Positions 32,621 through 42,239 of a DNA stretch of 64,000 bases are shown here, piece by piece; position 1 is the first letter of the stretch, and each line of letters begins with the position of its first letter. The DNA lies in contig CM041298.1 of NCBI GenBank assembly GCA_023052935.1, forward strand, positions 114,940,977 through 115,004,976, given 5' to 3'. The position numbers and the translations under genes are program-made. Below the pieces are notes generated by a model that was not told the DNA's origin, did no database searches, and was given only the letters and a program-made list of their open reading frames with translations. This DNA comes from Piezodorus guildinii (taxonomy: Eukaryota > Arthropoda > Insecta > Hemiptera > Pentatomidae).

Positions 32621-33421
32621 GCCTAACACTTACTCCGGTCTCTGCAGAACTTTATGAATGGATAGAAATTCTTATTTTGAGGTTTGACTTCTTATAATTT
32701 CGGAAAATTTTTTCTTCATTCATTTGGTACCACTTGTTTTTCTTTGCGTTCACTTGAAGTAAATATATTTCAATTTTTCTAATGAAACCGTCTTTACTTT
32801 TTAATTTAACTATGGTTCAAAGGAAAAACACTCTATTTAATTTTCTCTCTAATCGTAGACGATCAGACTAAGAACTATGGATCATACGAACTTTCCCCTC
32901 CTGCTCCCACAATACGGCTAAACATTTATGGGACATCCTGTATAGGTTGGTGAAAGTAAATATTAAATAAGTCCTTTCATTTCACCAGATTTGAAGATTC
33001 AGTAAATATAATTCTAAATTATAAGTATTATTATTATACCAAAATGTTAATAACTAGATGGAAATTTACATTCAATAAGTACGGCGGTTGGAGCAGAATT
33101 TTAATGAGCCGCAGAATAATTCGACTAAAATCCTCAGAAAACTTTGTCAGTTTGCAGTTCTTCGAAAAGGGTTTTCCGCAATTGTTCCCAAGAATTAATG
33201 CGGAGAATTAATTCACTTAGCAGAAATTATCTCAACCCATTAGAAGCTTCCGGGGCTAAAAATATTCAAATATTTAAACTCCTTACTTACCTTCTTGATT
33301 TTGACAGAGGAGGAAAATTATTCTGTCAGCTTTGAGTTGATTTTCGTGTCGGAATCGTTTAATGTAGAACGTCTTCCACAATTTAGCTAGAATGGAAGGG
33401 TCACCTCTAGCTTAACAAAAA
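32621..33421. other. Repeat remnants, no gene
   Basis: It holds the second copy of the GACATCCTGTATA repeat (32925-33010). The 63-codon frame at 33144 has no recognisable domain. Confidence 0.4.
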
Positions 33422-33545
33422 CCCGGTGCGCGCAACACTTATCTCGGTTGTTTAAATCAATTTAACAACTATCCAATTTGATAAGAAGTTAAGAAAAGCT
33501 TAAAAAATTATATTCACTTTTGTTTAAAACAACTGTTTTTTTTTT
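33422..33545 (+). mobile_element. CTTAC element, left-end fragment
   Basis: CGGTGCGCGCAACACTTATC and AAATCAATTTAACAACTAT match the left end of the diverged copies at 15341 and 45030. Confidence 0.55.
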
Positions 33546-33554
33546 TAAATATTA

Positions 33555-34080
33555 AATAAGATATTTATCTTGATAGCTGTACAAGCCATGAAGGGTCCTG
33601 GCTTCCTCCAGCAGCAAACGCCACGATTCCCTGTCTTGTGCGGCGGCCATCCAGCTTCCCACATTAAAGAAGTTTCGTGCGTCGTTGGCCACACAATCCG
33701 TCCAGCACAGCCTTGGCCCCCCAACCTTGCGACGACTGTAAACGATTTCGGTTAGTAATCTTGTCATATTGCCTTCTTGTCTTGTCATCTTGGTATATTG
33801 TCAGCCATTCGTGCCAGATGTCCTGCCCATCGAAGCATCCCGATCTTAACGAAGTGGGATACATCAGTTTCAAAATATAAATCGTACAGCTCTCTGTTGC
33901 TCCTCCGCCTCCAATCATTATTTTCACAAACACCGCCATATATTCGGCGCAATACTTTCCGCTCTAATATAAGTAGAAGCTGGTCCTCAGCTCTTGATGT
34001 CGCTCACGTTTCTGATCCGTAATATAGTTCAGGTCCAATTAGCGTTTTATACATCGTTGCCTTAAATAACATAACAACAT
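33555..34080 (-). pseudogene. C-terminal fragment of a second RTE-like LINE family
   Basis: Minus-strand frames read LERKVLRRIYGGVCENNDWR, RSNRELYDLY, KIGMLRWAGHLARM, then VGGPRLCWTDCVANDA and AAAQDRESWRLLLEEAR. This is the typical tail after the RT domain of RTE-like elements. Frameshifts separate the pieces. It differs from the RTE copies at 21562 and 30374. Confidence 0.75.
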
Positions 34081-34224
34081 AAAATTGCTATGTACACTAA
34101 ATTTCTTTTTGGTGGCGCGACAGGTCGAGTAGGCTCTTGGTCGCGCTGTGTAATCTGTTGGGTGCATACACAAGCGTCACTCGATGACATTTTAGTGAGG
34201 TAGGGTAATCACTCCCTGAACCTA

Positions 34225-34894
34225 CTGGGTTGTGTCACATGAAATGTCCGTTTTCAAGGTAATGGATTTTTATTAAAAATACGATATCAAAAAAAGATAA
34301 TTTTATTCGATGGTAATGGTAATCTGTCGGAGACAAGTCGGGAGAATATGGTGGGTGCGGAAGAACTTCGTAGCCCAGTTCTTTAAATTTTTGCACGGTA
34401 TGTTTTGAAACATGGGGTCTTGCTGCCGCTCAGTGAGATCATGAGGTACCCATGTATCGAGCTTTTTTACTTTCCGAATACACTTTAAATGTCTGGAAAC
34501 GGAAGATACACTTGCATTTAGTTGTGCTGAGAGTTCTTTGACTGTTTGGTAGGGGTTTCCTTCTACTGTATGTTTGAGGACATCGTTGTCTATTACGGAC
34601 GGAGGTCTTCCTCGGGGCAAGTTTTCCAGCTGAAACCGTAGCAAACCAACGGCGAATGGTCCGTTCATTAACACTCCCTTCACCAAACGCCTTGCAAATA
34701 TTTCTAGCGGTCTCAGCTGCTCAATAAAAAGTGGGTAATTGGTTGAGAAGGTAATGTTTATAATACAAAGGTAGAGGATTAGTAACTGTCTACTTTAAAT
34801 CTGTAAACATTCGGAAGAATAGAACAGAGACCTGCAAAATCCTTTATGTATTTCAGAAACTATAAAAACGGATATTTCATGTAAAACAGCCCAA
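34225..34894 (-). mobile_element. Internally deleted mariner transposon
   Basis: Both ends are present (GGGTTGTGTCACATGAAATG and the inverse at 34870-34894), each with TA (34223-34224 and 34895-34896). The 670 bp keep the transposase N-terminus (LENLPRGRPPSVIDNDVLKH, VEGNPYQTVKELSAQLNASV) and, at 34303-34400, a short C-terminal remnant with the PPYSPD region in another frame. The middle is deleted. Non-autonomous. Confidence 0.9.
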
Positions 34895-35004
34895 TATTTT
34901 TGTGAGTGACCACCTTTTGGCTGACGGATCTCACATACCAGAGCGAGAGGCTGTGAGTCCCCATTAATTAAATGCTTAAAAAATCCCTACGAAGTAGAGT
35001 AATG

Positions 35005-35399
35005 GGGTTCAACTAAACCATCAAATTCCTCTCGTATCCAATCCTTATAATCCAAAATCCTCAATGCTCCTTATTTTGTCACAAACAAACTCATTCATAA
35101 AGACCTTAATATTCCATATTTTGCTGACTTAGCCCGAACCAGGTACCATTCCTTCCACGAAAACTCCATTCCCACTACAATCCATTAGTTTCAATCCTAG
35201 CTTCCTCTTCAAACCCTGATAATCCTCCGAAGCGTCTGAAAAGAAGATGGCCACGGGACCATCTAGTTTAGAATATTTTTACAGTGCTGCCATTGGGTAG
35301 TGTCTCTTCATGTATTTGATGACAATTTTATATATTACCATCACATTTACTAGATGTATTTTTAATTAGTACAGTTGTAAATATGTTTAAAAAAAAAAA
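35005..35399 (+). pseudogene. Jockey 3' fragment
   Basis: GGGTTCAACTAAACCATCAA, AATGCTCCTTATTTTGTCAC and AATCCTCCGAAGCGTCTGAA match the end of Jockey ORF2. They are followed by the 3' UTR and an A-run at 35388-35399. Confidence 0.8.
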
Positions 35400-35478
35400 G
35401 TCCCACCGGACTGGGATTCGAACTCACAACATTAGGCGTGGGAGACTAGCGCGCAAGCTACTCAGCCACGGGCTCCAC
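35399..35478 (-). other. tRNA-derived SINE head
   Basis: The minus strand GGAGCCCGTGGCTGAGTAGC has an A-box-like TGGCTGAGTAG. It also has a B-box-like GAGTTCGAATCCC and ends in CCGGTGGGACTTTTTTT. The T-arm and acceptor stem pair poorly, so it is a tRNA-derived repeat, not a working tRNA. It abuts the A-tail of the Jockey fragment. Confidence 0.55.
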
Positions 35479-35534
35479 ATGTACAATAATAACTTATATT
35501 AATAAGTAATAGCCTTATCTTGATATAGTTCTTC

Positions 35535-36045
35535 TTCTTTTGCTTCTCCCTGTTGTGCCGTATTAGCGTAGGGGAGCGTTCAGCCACCGGCTCTATTCTA
35601 CTAATCCTCTCTATTCCCAGCTAGGTTCCTGGCCTGGCGGAGATCTTTCCCTCTTCCTCTGCAAAGCCTGTCCACGTACTCCAGGTAGGACATCCTTGGT
35701 CGCCCCCGAGGCCTTCTCCCATCTGGCACGTAATCCATAGTTTTTAGAGGATCTCTGTGATCCTCCATTCTAATAACGTGGCCGAACCACTTCAGCTGGC
35801 GGTGTTGCAGAATTTCCTTTAACGGCGCAACCTCCAGTTCCTGGCGTATCCGCTCATTCCTGACACGATCTCTTCTTGTCTTTCCGACTATTCTTCGCAG
35901 GAACTTCATTTCAGCAGCTGTGACTCTGCTCTCCTGCCGGTCCGTCAATATCCAGCTTTCAGCTCCTTATAGTAGTATAGGCAAATATACTGACTTGAAG
36001 ATATGGAGCTTAACACCTCTACCCACCTCTCGCTTCCCTACTATC
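35535..36045 (-). pseudogene. C-terminal fragment of a third LINE family
   Basis: The minus strand has VKLHIFKSVYLPILL, ESWILTDRQESRVTAAEMKF, LRRIVGKTRRDRVRNERIRQ, LKWFGHVIRM and GRRPRGRPRMSYLEYV. This is the usual region after the RT domain (RDRIRNE..WFGHV..RP.GRPR). One 115-codon stretch is open. No catalytic part remains. Confidence 0.75.
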
Positions 36046-36332
36046 TTGATATAGTTAATTTTTCAAATCAACAAATTTGAAGGTACTTTAAAGAATTTAT
36101 TTTTTAATTTGCCATTAAGCTTTTGCAAACTACTTTAATCATTATAAAACTTACATGGTATTGAAGGCCATTAAATTTTATAAAGTAGCGATTTTTATCA
36201 AAATCGTAAAGGCAGTTTTTGAGAAAATCTTAAAAAGGTAAAAAGTGGCTCTAGTCCGCCTATTTTGGTGAAAAACATGGTGTAAAAACTCAAGGTTAGT
36301 TCTCCTGAATTTTATATATATATATGTAAGTG
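36046..36332 (+). mobile_element. CTTAC element, right-part fragment
   Basis: GAAGGTACTTTAAAGAATTT, CATGGTATTGAAGGCCATTA and TATATATGTAAGTGAAAGTA follow the order of full copies. Confidence 0.6.
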
Positions 36333-36423
36333 AAAGTAAAAAATTGAATAATTTATATTTATGTATAAAATTATTTTTAGGAGATGAAGTGATTTGTTAA
36401 TTTATTTACGTCACTTTTATGTT

Positions 36424-36505
36424 AAGACTAATCGGACGATGCTACAGCGGAAGTCCTAAATTTTACCTATCCAGGTTTTATTAGCATAGAAATCTTTAAC
36501 GAGTT
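36424..36505. repeat. Dispersed 80-bp repeat, copy 2
   Basis: Direct copy of 8865-8945 (ACTAATCGGACGATGCTACA, GTCCTAAATTTTACCTATCC). Confidence 0.6.
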
Positions 36506-36837
36506 GTAGAAATCGGCTCAAACGATAGCCGTTTGATAACGTTCGGCTCAAACGATAGACTATGTTAAAAAAACTTCTAAGGCTAAAAAAAAACTATATA
36601 CGTTTCTAAAGTAAGAAACCCAAGTTTTACAAAACTTATCTTTTTCGAAATAGAATGACCTCAGACACACTCACAACAGGACACACAGATGCCAGACATC
36701 CACTATGTCAGGAAATTTTTAAAAAACAGCCATACTAAAAAGAACTTTTTCGGGACGTTGCAATTTTTCGTATGCTTGTTCAGTCCTGTTTGGAGTGAAA
36801 CGATGTTTCTACTGAGAACCAGGACTTTCTTGCGGGA

Positions 36838-37330
36838 TTTATTAATAATAATAATAACAGGCTTACCGAACCCGAAGGTTCGATGCCGATACCACCAAAC
36901 TTCGCCTGCACAGACTCGTCCAATGTTCGCCGGTCAAGCCCAAGCCCCCGAGATCAGCCTTAATGCAATCCTCCCATCGACGCTTCAGCCCTCCGCGATG
37001 CTATCAACTCAATTATATTCACAGGGTACAAACTCCGCAATTCCGCGTTGTGCAACCTTCTAAACTCCCCAATGGCCTCATCTCTCTTCGGACCAAATAT
37101 TTTACGCAGTACCTTATTCTCGAAAACCTTAAGCCGTTGTTCATCCTTCAAAGTAAGCGGCCACGTTTCACATCCGTAAAGAACCGTCGGAAGAATAATA
37201 GTTTTATAAATTCTAACCTTTAAGTTTTTAGACAGGAGCCGCGAGCTAAGTAACTTAGCAACTGAATAATAACACGCATTTCCAGACTTTCACCGGGTTT
37301 TTATTTCTTCCTGGATTTCATTTTTCTTGT
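36838..37330 (-). pseudogene. 3' fragment of an RTE-type LINE
   Basis: The minus strand reads VFENKVLRKIFGPKRDEAIG, RRLHNAELRSLYPVNIIELI, then a deletion and the 3' UTR ATCGAACCTTCGGGTTCGGT with a TTA-repeat tail at 36838-36856. It is the same family as 21562 and 30374. Confidence 0.85.
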
Positions 37331-37479
37331 TATCAGTGAACTTAAGTACTTGAATTTCTCTACTTGCTCAAAAGTATGACCTGAATAATATCTATAACAA
37401 TTATTTTTATACTGAAGGAATTAGTCCGGGTGGCGGTCATTAAATGAAACAACTGAATAGTTTCAACTATTTTATTGTT

Positions 37480-37522
37480 TGCCAACGTTTCGACCCCCAT
37501 TGTGGGTCATCATCAGGTCGTC
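37480..37522 (-). ncRNA. Hammerhead-like motif, left arm
   Basis: CTGATGA-T-GACCC-ACAATG-GGGTC-GAAACGTT-GGC on the minus strand. The base pairing for helix I is poor here (GAC before CTGATGA against GGC). Confidence 0.65.
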
Positions 37523-37570
37523 TGGTAGGCGAGTGGAAACTGGTTTTTTCAGTTTCCACTCGCCTACCAG

Positions 37571-37614
37571 ACGACCTGATGATGACCCACAATGGGGGTC
37601 GAAACGTTGGCAAA
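37571..37614 (+). ncRNA. Hammerhead-like motif, right arm
   Basis: Mirror of the left-arm motif, same bases on the plus strand. Confidence 0.65.
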
Positions 37615-37987
37615 CAATAAAATAGTTGAAACTATTCAGTTGTTTCATTTAATGACCGCCACCCGGACTAATTCCTTCAGTAATTCTCAACGGTCAACTA
37701 ATAATATCCACTATTATTTTTATATTTATTAATATACCTTTTAAAGTAATTAAAAGAAATATTTATAAGTAAATGTATTAATCAGGAACTAATTACCTCC
37801 TAGTGACTGGATGATGAGTGAAGGGGTTGTCAGCCACTATGAGCTCCGAAAGGTACTCAAACCTGGCCAGGTATTCTATGCATCTCAAATCTGCAATTTT
37901 GTTGTCTCTGAAAAAAAAAAAAAAAAAAAATTAAAACATAGTGTTTAATGTTTAATGATTAAGTAAACAAAGGCTTACTTCGTTATC

Positions 37988-38085
37988 TATTATAGATTGC
38001 TAAATATATTATAGATTGCTAAATCTATTAGAGATTGCTAAATATATTATAGATTGCTAAATATATTATAGATTGCTAAATAAAT
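37988..38085. repeat. 19-bp tandem repeat, five copies
   Basis: The unit ATTATAGATTGCTAAATAT recurs with GATTGC at 37995, 38014, 38033, 38052 and 38071. Confidence 0.95.
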
Positions 38086-38292
38086 TACCTTCTGTTAGTA
38101 GTGTGATAACTATTTCCATCTTATATCTTATTCCCAGGGGTATTTTTTACTTTATTCACACTATTTATTTATTTTTAAATGAGTGATTTATCTTATTGAA
38201 TAACGAATGGTTGAGGGTAAAAGGAATATGAAGAAAGAGATGGTTCTGATGTCAGTCAAAAGAAGTAAAAAACACATTTAACATCCAAAGTT

Positions 38293-38326
38293 TCGACCCA
38301 CGTTACGGGTCTTCATCAGGGCTATA
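38293..38326 (-). ncRNA. Hammerhead-like motif, family C, copy 1
   Basis: GCC-CTGATGA-A-GACCC-GTAACGT-GGGTC-GAAAC-TTTGG on the minus strand. The core and helix II are intact, but the palindromic AACGTT of the other families is AACTTT. Confidence 0.65.
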
Positions 38327-38746
38327 AAACAAGTTAAAGAGTAGCTGTTTAATAATCATAGAAAATAACATTTAAAAAATAAAAATAAAGTAATAAATAG
38401 TACAAGAATGGAATTAGATGAAAGGCTAATTTAGTCTGCTTTATAGTTGCAATTGTTTAGCAGTAAAATGTTAAAAGAATTATTATGTGATGGTGAAGTA
38501 GAGATTATTTTAACAGATTGACAGGATAATTCGTATATAGGGGCTATGTATGAATAATAGTACATTATTATATGGCCTATATTATGATATAATATGGAAA
38601 TATATGTAAGTAGAATTTTTAATAAAGTTTTTTTAAAAACAGATTGTAAATATGTAGGTGATAAATGAATTCTAAATTATTGATAATATTTGTTATTGTT
38701 TGTATGGTTTCTTATAATTAGAATTGTATTTTAGATGATTTTTAAT

Positions 38747-38790
38747 GATCTGAAGATGAGGCATAGACAGTACCTTGAAACGTTACGTTA
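38747..38790 (+). ncRNA. Diverged hammerhead-like motif
   Basis: CTGAAGATGAGGC, a loop, CCTTGAAACGTTACG. It shares GAAACGTT, but the CTGATGA core is changed and helix II is short. Weak call. Confidence 0.3.
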
Positions 38791-39051
38791 TTGATAAATA
38801 AATATATAAATAAAAAGAAGAGATTGTTCCAAATAATACATTCATAATTAAAATTACTAAAATAATAATTGATATAACATAAAATAATTATTTCCCAGGA
38901 GTATTTTTTACTTTATTCACTCTAGTTATTCATTTGTAAATGAATGAATTATCTTATTAAATAATGAATGGTTGATCGTGAAATGAATATAAAGAAAGAG
39001 ATGGTTCTAACGGCTGTCAAAAGAAGTAAAAAAACACATTAATATCGAAAG

Positions 39052-39087
39052 TTTCGACCCACGTTGAGGGTCTTCATCAGGGCTATA
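39052..39087 (-). ncRNA. Hammerhead-like motif, family C, copy 2
   Basis: GCC-CTGATGA-A-GACCC-TCAACGT-GGGTC-GAAAC on the minus strand. The loop differs from copy 1 while helix II is kept. Confidence 0.65.
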
Positions 39088-39416
39088 AAACAAGTTAAAG
39101 TGTAGGTGTTTAATAATAATAGAAAATAACGCTTAAAAAATAATAGAAAAAATAAAGTAATGACAACTAAAAAATAAATAGCTGATATATAAATATAAGT
39201 AAATAGAGAAATGGAAGATAAATAAATTATTCCTAATTTGTATTAATAATCATTATTTATCTTTCATGTTAATACGCATTATTTATATTTTACTTTATTA
39301 CTCTTTTACTGATAGTTTGAAGTCCTCTAATTTCAAAGGTAATAAATTGATAACCTGAGCCTGTTATCTATGTCAGAAAAGGGATTTTCAAAACTATATT
39401 TTAACAGACTAGTATA

Positions 39417-40768
39417 GTTCCTGAGCCGGCCGGTATCGAATAATGCAACCTATTTTACCAAAATTTTTAGTATGTGTTATGCAAAGCCTGTACGATGGTA
39501 AAGCAAAAAATCTGGTGTGGGCAACACACGACTTTCACTTACATCAATTTGTAAAATCAATGAAAGAATTTTCTAATAAAGTTTGAGTTAAAAATACGTG
39601 AAACTATTAAAGAATTAAATGAATTTAATTTATATAGAAACATGTGTTTTATTAAAAAATCTTTTATTTTATTATCTAAAATAATCAGTTAGTTTTATCT
39701 TCTCATCACTCTCTATTAACTTCTAAAAGCTTGTGTATGAGATGATATTTTTTCTAAAATCTTTAGCTTTCCAACGGTATATCATACATGTATATTACTG
39801 CTCTTATGTTCAAAAACAAAAAATTGCATTAAACAAATATTTTTTCTGTTTTCTCCTTTAGTTGGGTATCGAATTTATTCAATCTATATATTTACCTGTT
39901 TTTCATCATCGTTAACAAGATAATCTAGTTATTATTATTGAACCTACAAAATTAAAGCTACTTTAGGGGAAGAAAATTTAAAATATCGGTATTTAAGCCG
40001 TGTCAGACCATTTTAATCAGAATGAAACCCACATGATATTAAAGCCCATTAAATTTTACATCAATATAGCGAGTTTAATCAAAATCGTCGGAACCTTTTT
40101 CGAGAAAATCGAAAAAAGGTGCAAAATGCATGATATAAAGTGCCTCTTCTGGTAGGCTCATTTTGATGAAAAAAGTTTTGTCACGTCTCGGGCGTATAGT
40201 TGTCTTAAATATGAAATTTCAGTTTCATAGGACTTACCGTTTCCGCCCGGGAGTTACCACACACACAGACCTTTTTGCGGGACTTGGTTATTTGGACTCA
40301 AGGGACCCTAAAACGTGTATTTCCGTTGAAAACTGGAATTCGAAAATTTTCACGATCGCAATACTTCCCCTTACTATATATATTAAGTGAAAGTAAAAAA
40401 TACACGTCTGCCAACTCAAAACGTGAGGTTTACAAAATGGCGGCCATTCAAAAAGGGAATATTACGAAATATCGCTCTTTTCTAACATAATTATGATTAC
40501 AATCATGGAAACGACTTATCCTATGAAGATAATCATTGGAAAGTAAATCATCAAGTATTAAATAAGTGTTCATTTAAGTGGTAAAAGACATTTGCATGTT
40601 TAATATTCGACGCTAAAGAGGTATTACAAAATCAAATAATTTTGCGGAAAACGATACGTCACTCTTTCCTACCATAATTATGGTTACTATCACAGTTACT
40701 AAGCAAAAAATATATGCTTTACCATGATAGATGCTTTGCGTAAAACATACTAAATTTTTTAAAGTATG
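39417..40768. mobile_element. AGTCC element, split by a CTTAC element
   Basis: Left end AGTTCCTGAGCC, ATTTTACCAAAATTTTTAGT and ATGCAAAGCC. After the inserted CTTAC element it resumes with ACGTCTGCCAACTCAAAACG, tandem-unit sequence (40490-40690), and the inverted end GCTTTACCATGATAGATGCT. Confidence 0.65.
39511..40394 (+). mobile_element. CTTAC element, complete copy
   Basis: CTGGTGTGGGCAACACACGA to TTAAGTGAAAGT. AAAAAAT lies on both sides (GCAAAAAAT before, GTAAAAAATACACGTCTGCC after), and the uninterrupted host sequence GCAAAAAATAGTCGTCTGCC at about 43197 shows the empty site. The two overlapping frames at 40163-40490 are not genes. Confidence 0.85.
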
Positions 40769-40952
40769 ATTCTCATTATTTTAAGTTGAATATGGTTTAG
40801 TAATGAAAATTATGTTAATAGTTTTGTATTATCCAGTTTATTTTATCCTTTCTTTATTGACTTTGTAATAGAGAACTAGACTCAATTTGTTCTAGACATT
40901 GTCTTTGACAAATAAAATATATTCTATGCCTTTTATAAGGGGTACTCACTAC

Positions 40953-41216
40953 TATAATAGGTGGAATAGTCAGGAATCAGTCATTTTTGAAAAGTTTTTA
41001 ATTTTGCCAACGTTTCGGCTCAAGCTTGTGAGCCATCATCAGGGCATTACTGAGCCATGTCCAAGCATAAACTGGGTTTATGCTTGGACATGGCTCAGTA
41101 ATGCCCTGATGATGGATCACAAGCTTTGGCAAAATTAAAAACTTTTCAAAAATGACTGATTCCTGACTATTCCACCTATAATAGTTTCTACAGTCGACTA
41201 TACACCCTCAATATAA
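40953..41216. mobile_element. Palindromic hammerhead-like element (family A)
   Basis: It is flanked by GGGTACTCACTAC (40940-40952 and 41217-41229), part of the MITE end it entered. Left arm: minus-strand motif 41005-41047, complete. Right arm: plus-strand copy at 41100-41132 with GAGCCGAAACG deleted. The centre is CATAAACTGGGTTTATG. The right side continues with AATAGTTTCTACAGTCGACT. Confidence 0.85.
41005..41047 (-). ncRNA. Hammerhead-like motif (family A)
   Basis: ATGCC-CTGATGA-T-GGCTC-ACAAGCTT-GAGCC-GAAACGTT-GGCA on the minus strand: full core, with a four-pair helix I (TGCC with GGCA). Confidence 0.75.
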
Positions 41217-41399
41217 GGGTACTCACTACGTTTGCTATAGTATGCTATTTGTGCTATTGTGCTAAACCCATCACTTTTATACAGGAAATAACTGTAGAAA
41301 CTCGACGGGTTTAGCAAAATAACACAAAGCATGCTATAGCAAACGTAGTGAGTACCCCTAAAATATGAGCAATTGTAAGTAGCAGATAACATGCATCAC

Positions 41400-42181
41400 A
41401 TTTTGGCGGTCTTCTTTTTTTCCGCGAATCAGCCGGGTTAGGCCGTAAATCGTGTATTAATTTAATAACTAATTCTTTCCTAAAACAAAAACTCGTGAAG
41501 TGTTTATATATTACAAATTATATATTAACAGCATTTCTTATGCTATTTAATTAACAGTCAATGAAGGCAGTTGAGAGAAATAATTCGAAATAACATTAAC
41601 GTCACAGGTAACCTCATTAATTAGTGCTAATTAATTACCATTTTACAAGTTAATTTAAATATTGTTAATTGGGTTCCCGTTTGAGCCGTCAACCACCTTA
41701 TGCCAAGATGACTCTCATTAATCAAACAAAAACTCTCACAATGATATTATCATTCTGTCATTAGTTAAATAATCATGAATTATAAAAATTATGTTTAACT
41801 TATAATTATAAAAAAACTGATTTTTGCTGATAATAATAACACGTAAATTTCTCTTGTAAAATATCATGGATAAGTCTAGATAGATATAATATATTACTTT
41901 TCCCAGTTAGCAGAATTCGAGTATACAGACAGACTTATGAATTATTGAAGGTAAATAAGGAATGAAATAATATACTAACAAAATTTATTTTTAACCATCT
42001 AATTAAATTAATACAATGGTAACATTTATCATTTAAACCAATGTAAGCTACTACACCGGAGGTCCTACTGACAAATGTTATATACGAGGATAACTTTAAA
42101 TTTTCAATGTGAACAACACCATCACAGCTTTTAGTTTATAATTTTTAATAATGAATCTTGTATTCGACCAACAAAAAAAAA
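41400..42181. other. No gene recognised
   Basis: AT-rich sequence. A GGTCCTACTGACAAATGTTA block near 42059 recurs in weaker form at 31840, 44340, 44520 and 45320 (GTCGCTAGGACCTAC-like), hinting at another worn repeat. Confidence 0.4.

Positions 42182-42229
<48 letters not shown>
42182..42229. repeat. (TA)n microsatellite
   Basis: About 23 TA units. Confidence 0.95.
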
Positions 42230-42231
<2 letters not shown>

Positions 42232-42239
42232 AGAAAAAA

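Larger units (their letters stand above)
37412..37712. mobile_element. Palindromic hammerhead-like element (family B, head-to-head)
   Basis: Two 132-bp arms (37411-37542 and 37550-37681) are perfect or nearly perfect reverse complements around a 7-base loop. The right side continues for about 31 bases (AATTCTCAACGGTCAACTAA). The direct repeat ATTATTTTTATA flanks it (37400-37411 and 37713-37724). Each arm holds one hammerhead-like motif, the left on the minus strand and the right on the plus strand. Confidence 0.85.
38131..39190 (-). repeat. Direct dimer (period 761 bp) with family-C hammerhead-like motifs
   Basis: TTCCCAGG(G/A)GTATTTTTTACTT starts at 38131 and 38892. Each copy runs through GAAAGAGATGGTTCT and AAAGTTTCGACCCACGTT to GGCTATAAAACAAGTTAAAG. 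The motif lies 761 bp apart (38313 and 39074). The second copy is shorter on the right, so this is one full unit plus a partial one, like a short retrozyme array. Confidence 0.65.
40938..41359. mobile_element. MITE with about 50-bp terminal inverted repeats
   Basis: AGGGGTACTCACTACGTTTG..GCTATAG at the left is inverted at the right (CTATAGCAAACGTAGTGAGT..ACCCCT). TGCTAAACCC/GGGTTTAGC follow inward. The GGGGTACTCAC end is hAT-like, but no target duplication could be read. It is interrupted in its left terminal repeat by a hammerhead element. Confidence 0.75.

Noticed and set aside
35399..35478. Functional tRNA gene
   Set aside because: A- and B-box-like blocks are present, but acceptor and T-arm pairing is poor and no clear anticodon stem can be drawn.
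37988..38085. CRISPR-like array
   Set aside because: The 19-bp units are directly adjacent with no spacers. It is a plain tandem repeat. No CRISPR array exists in the window.
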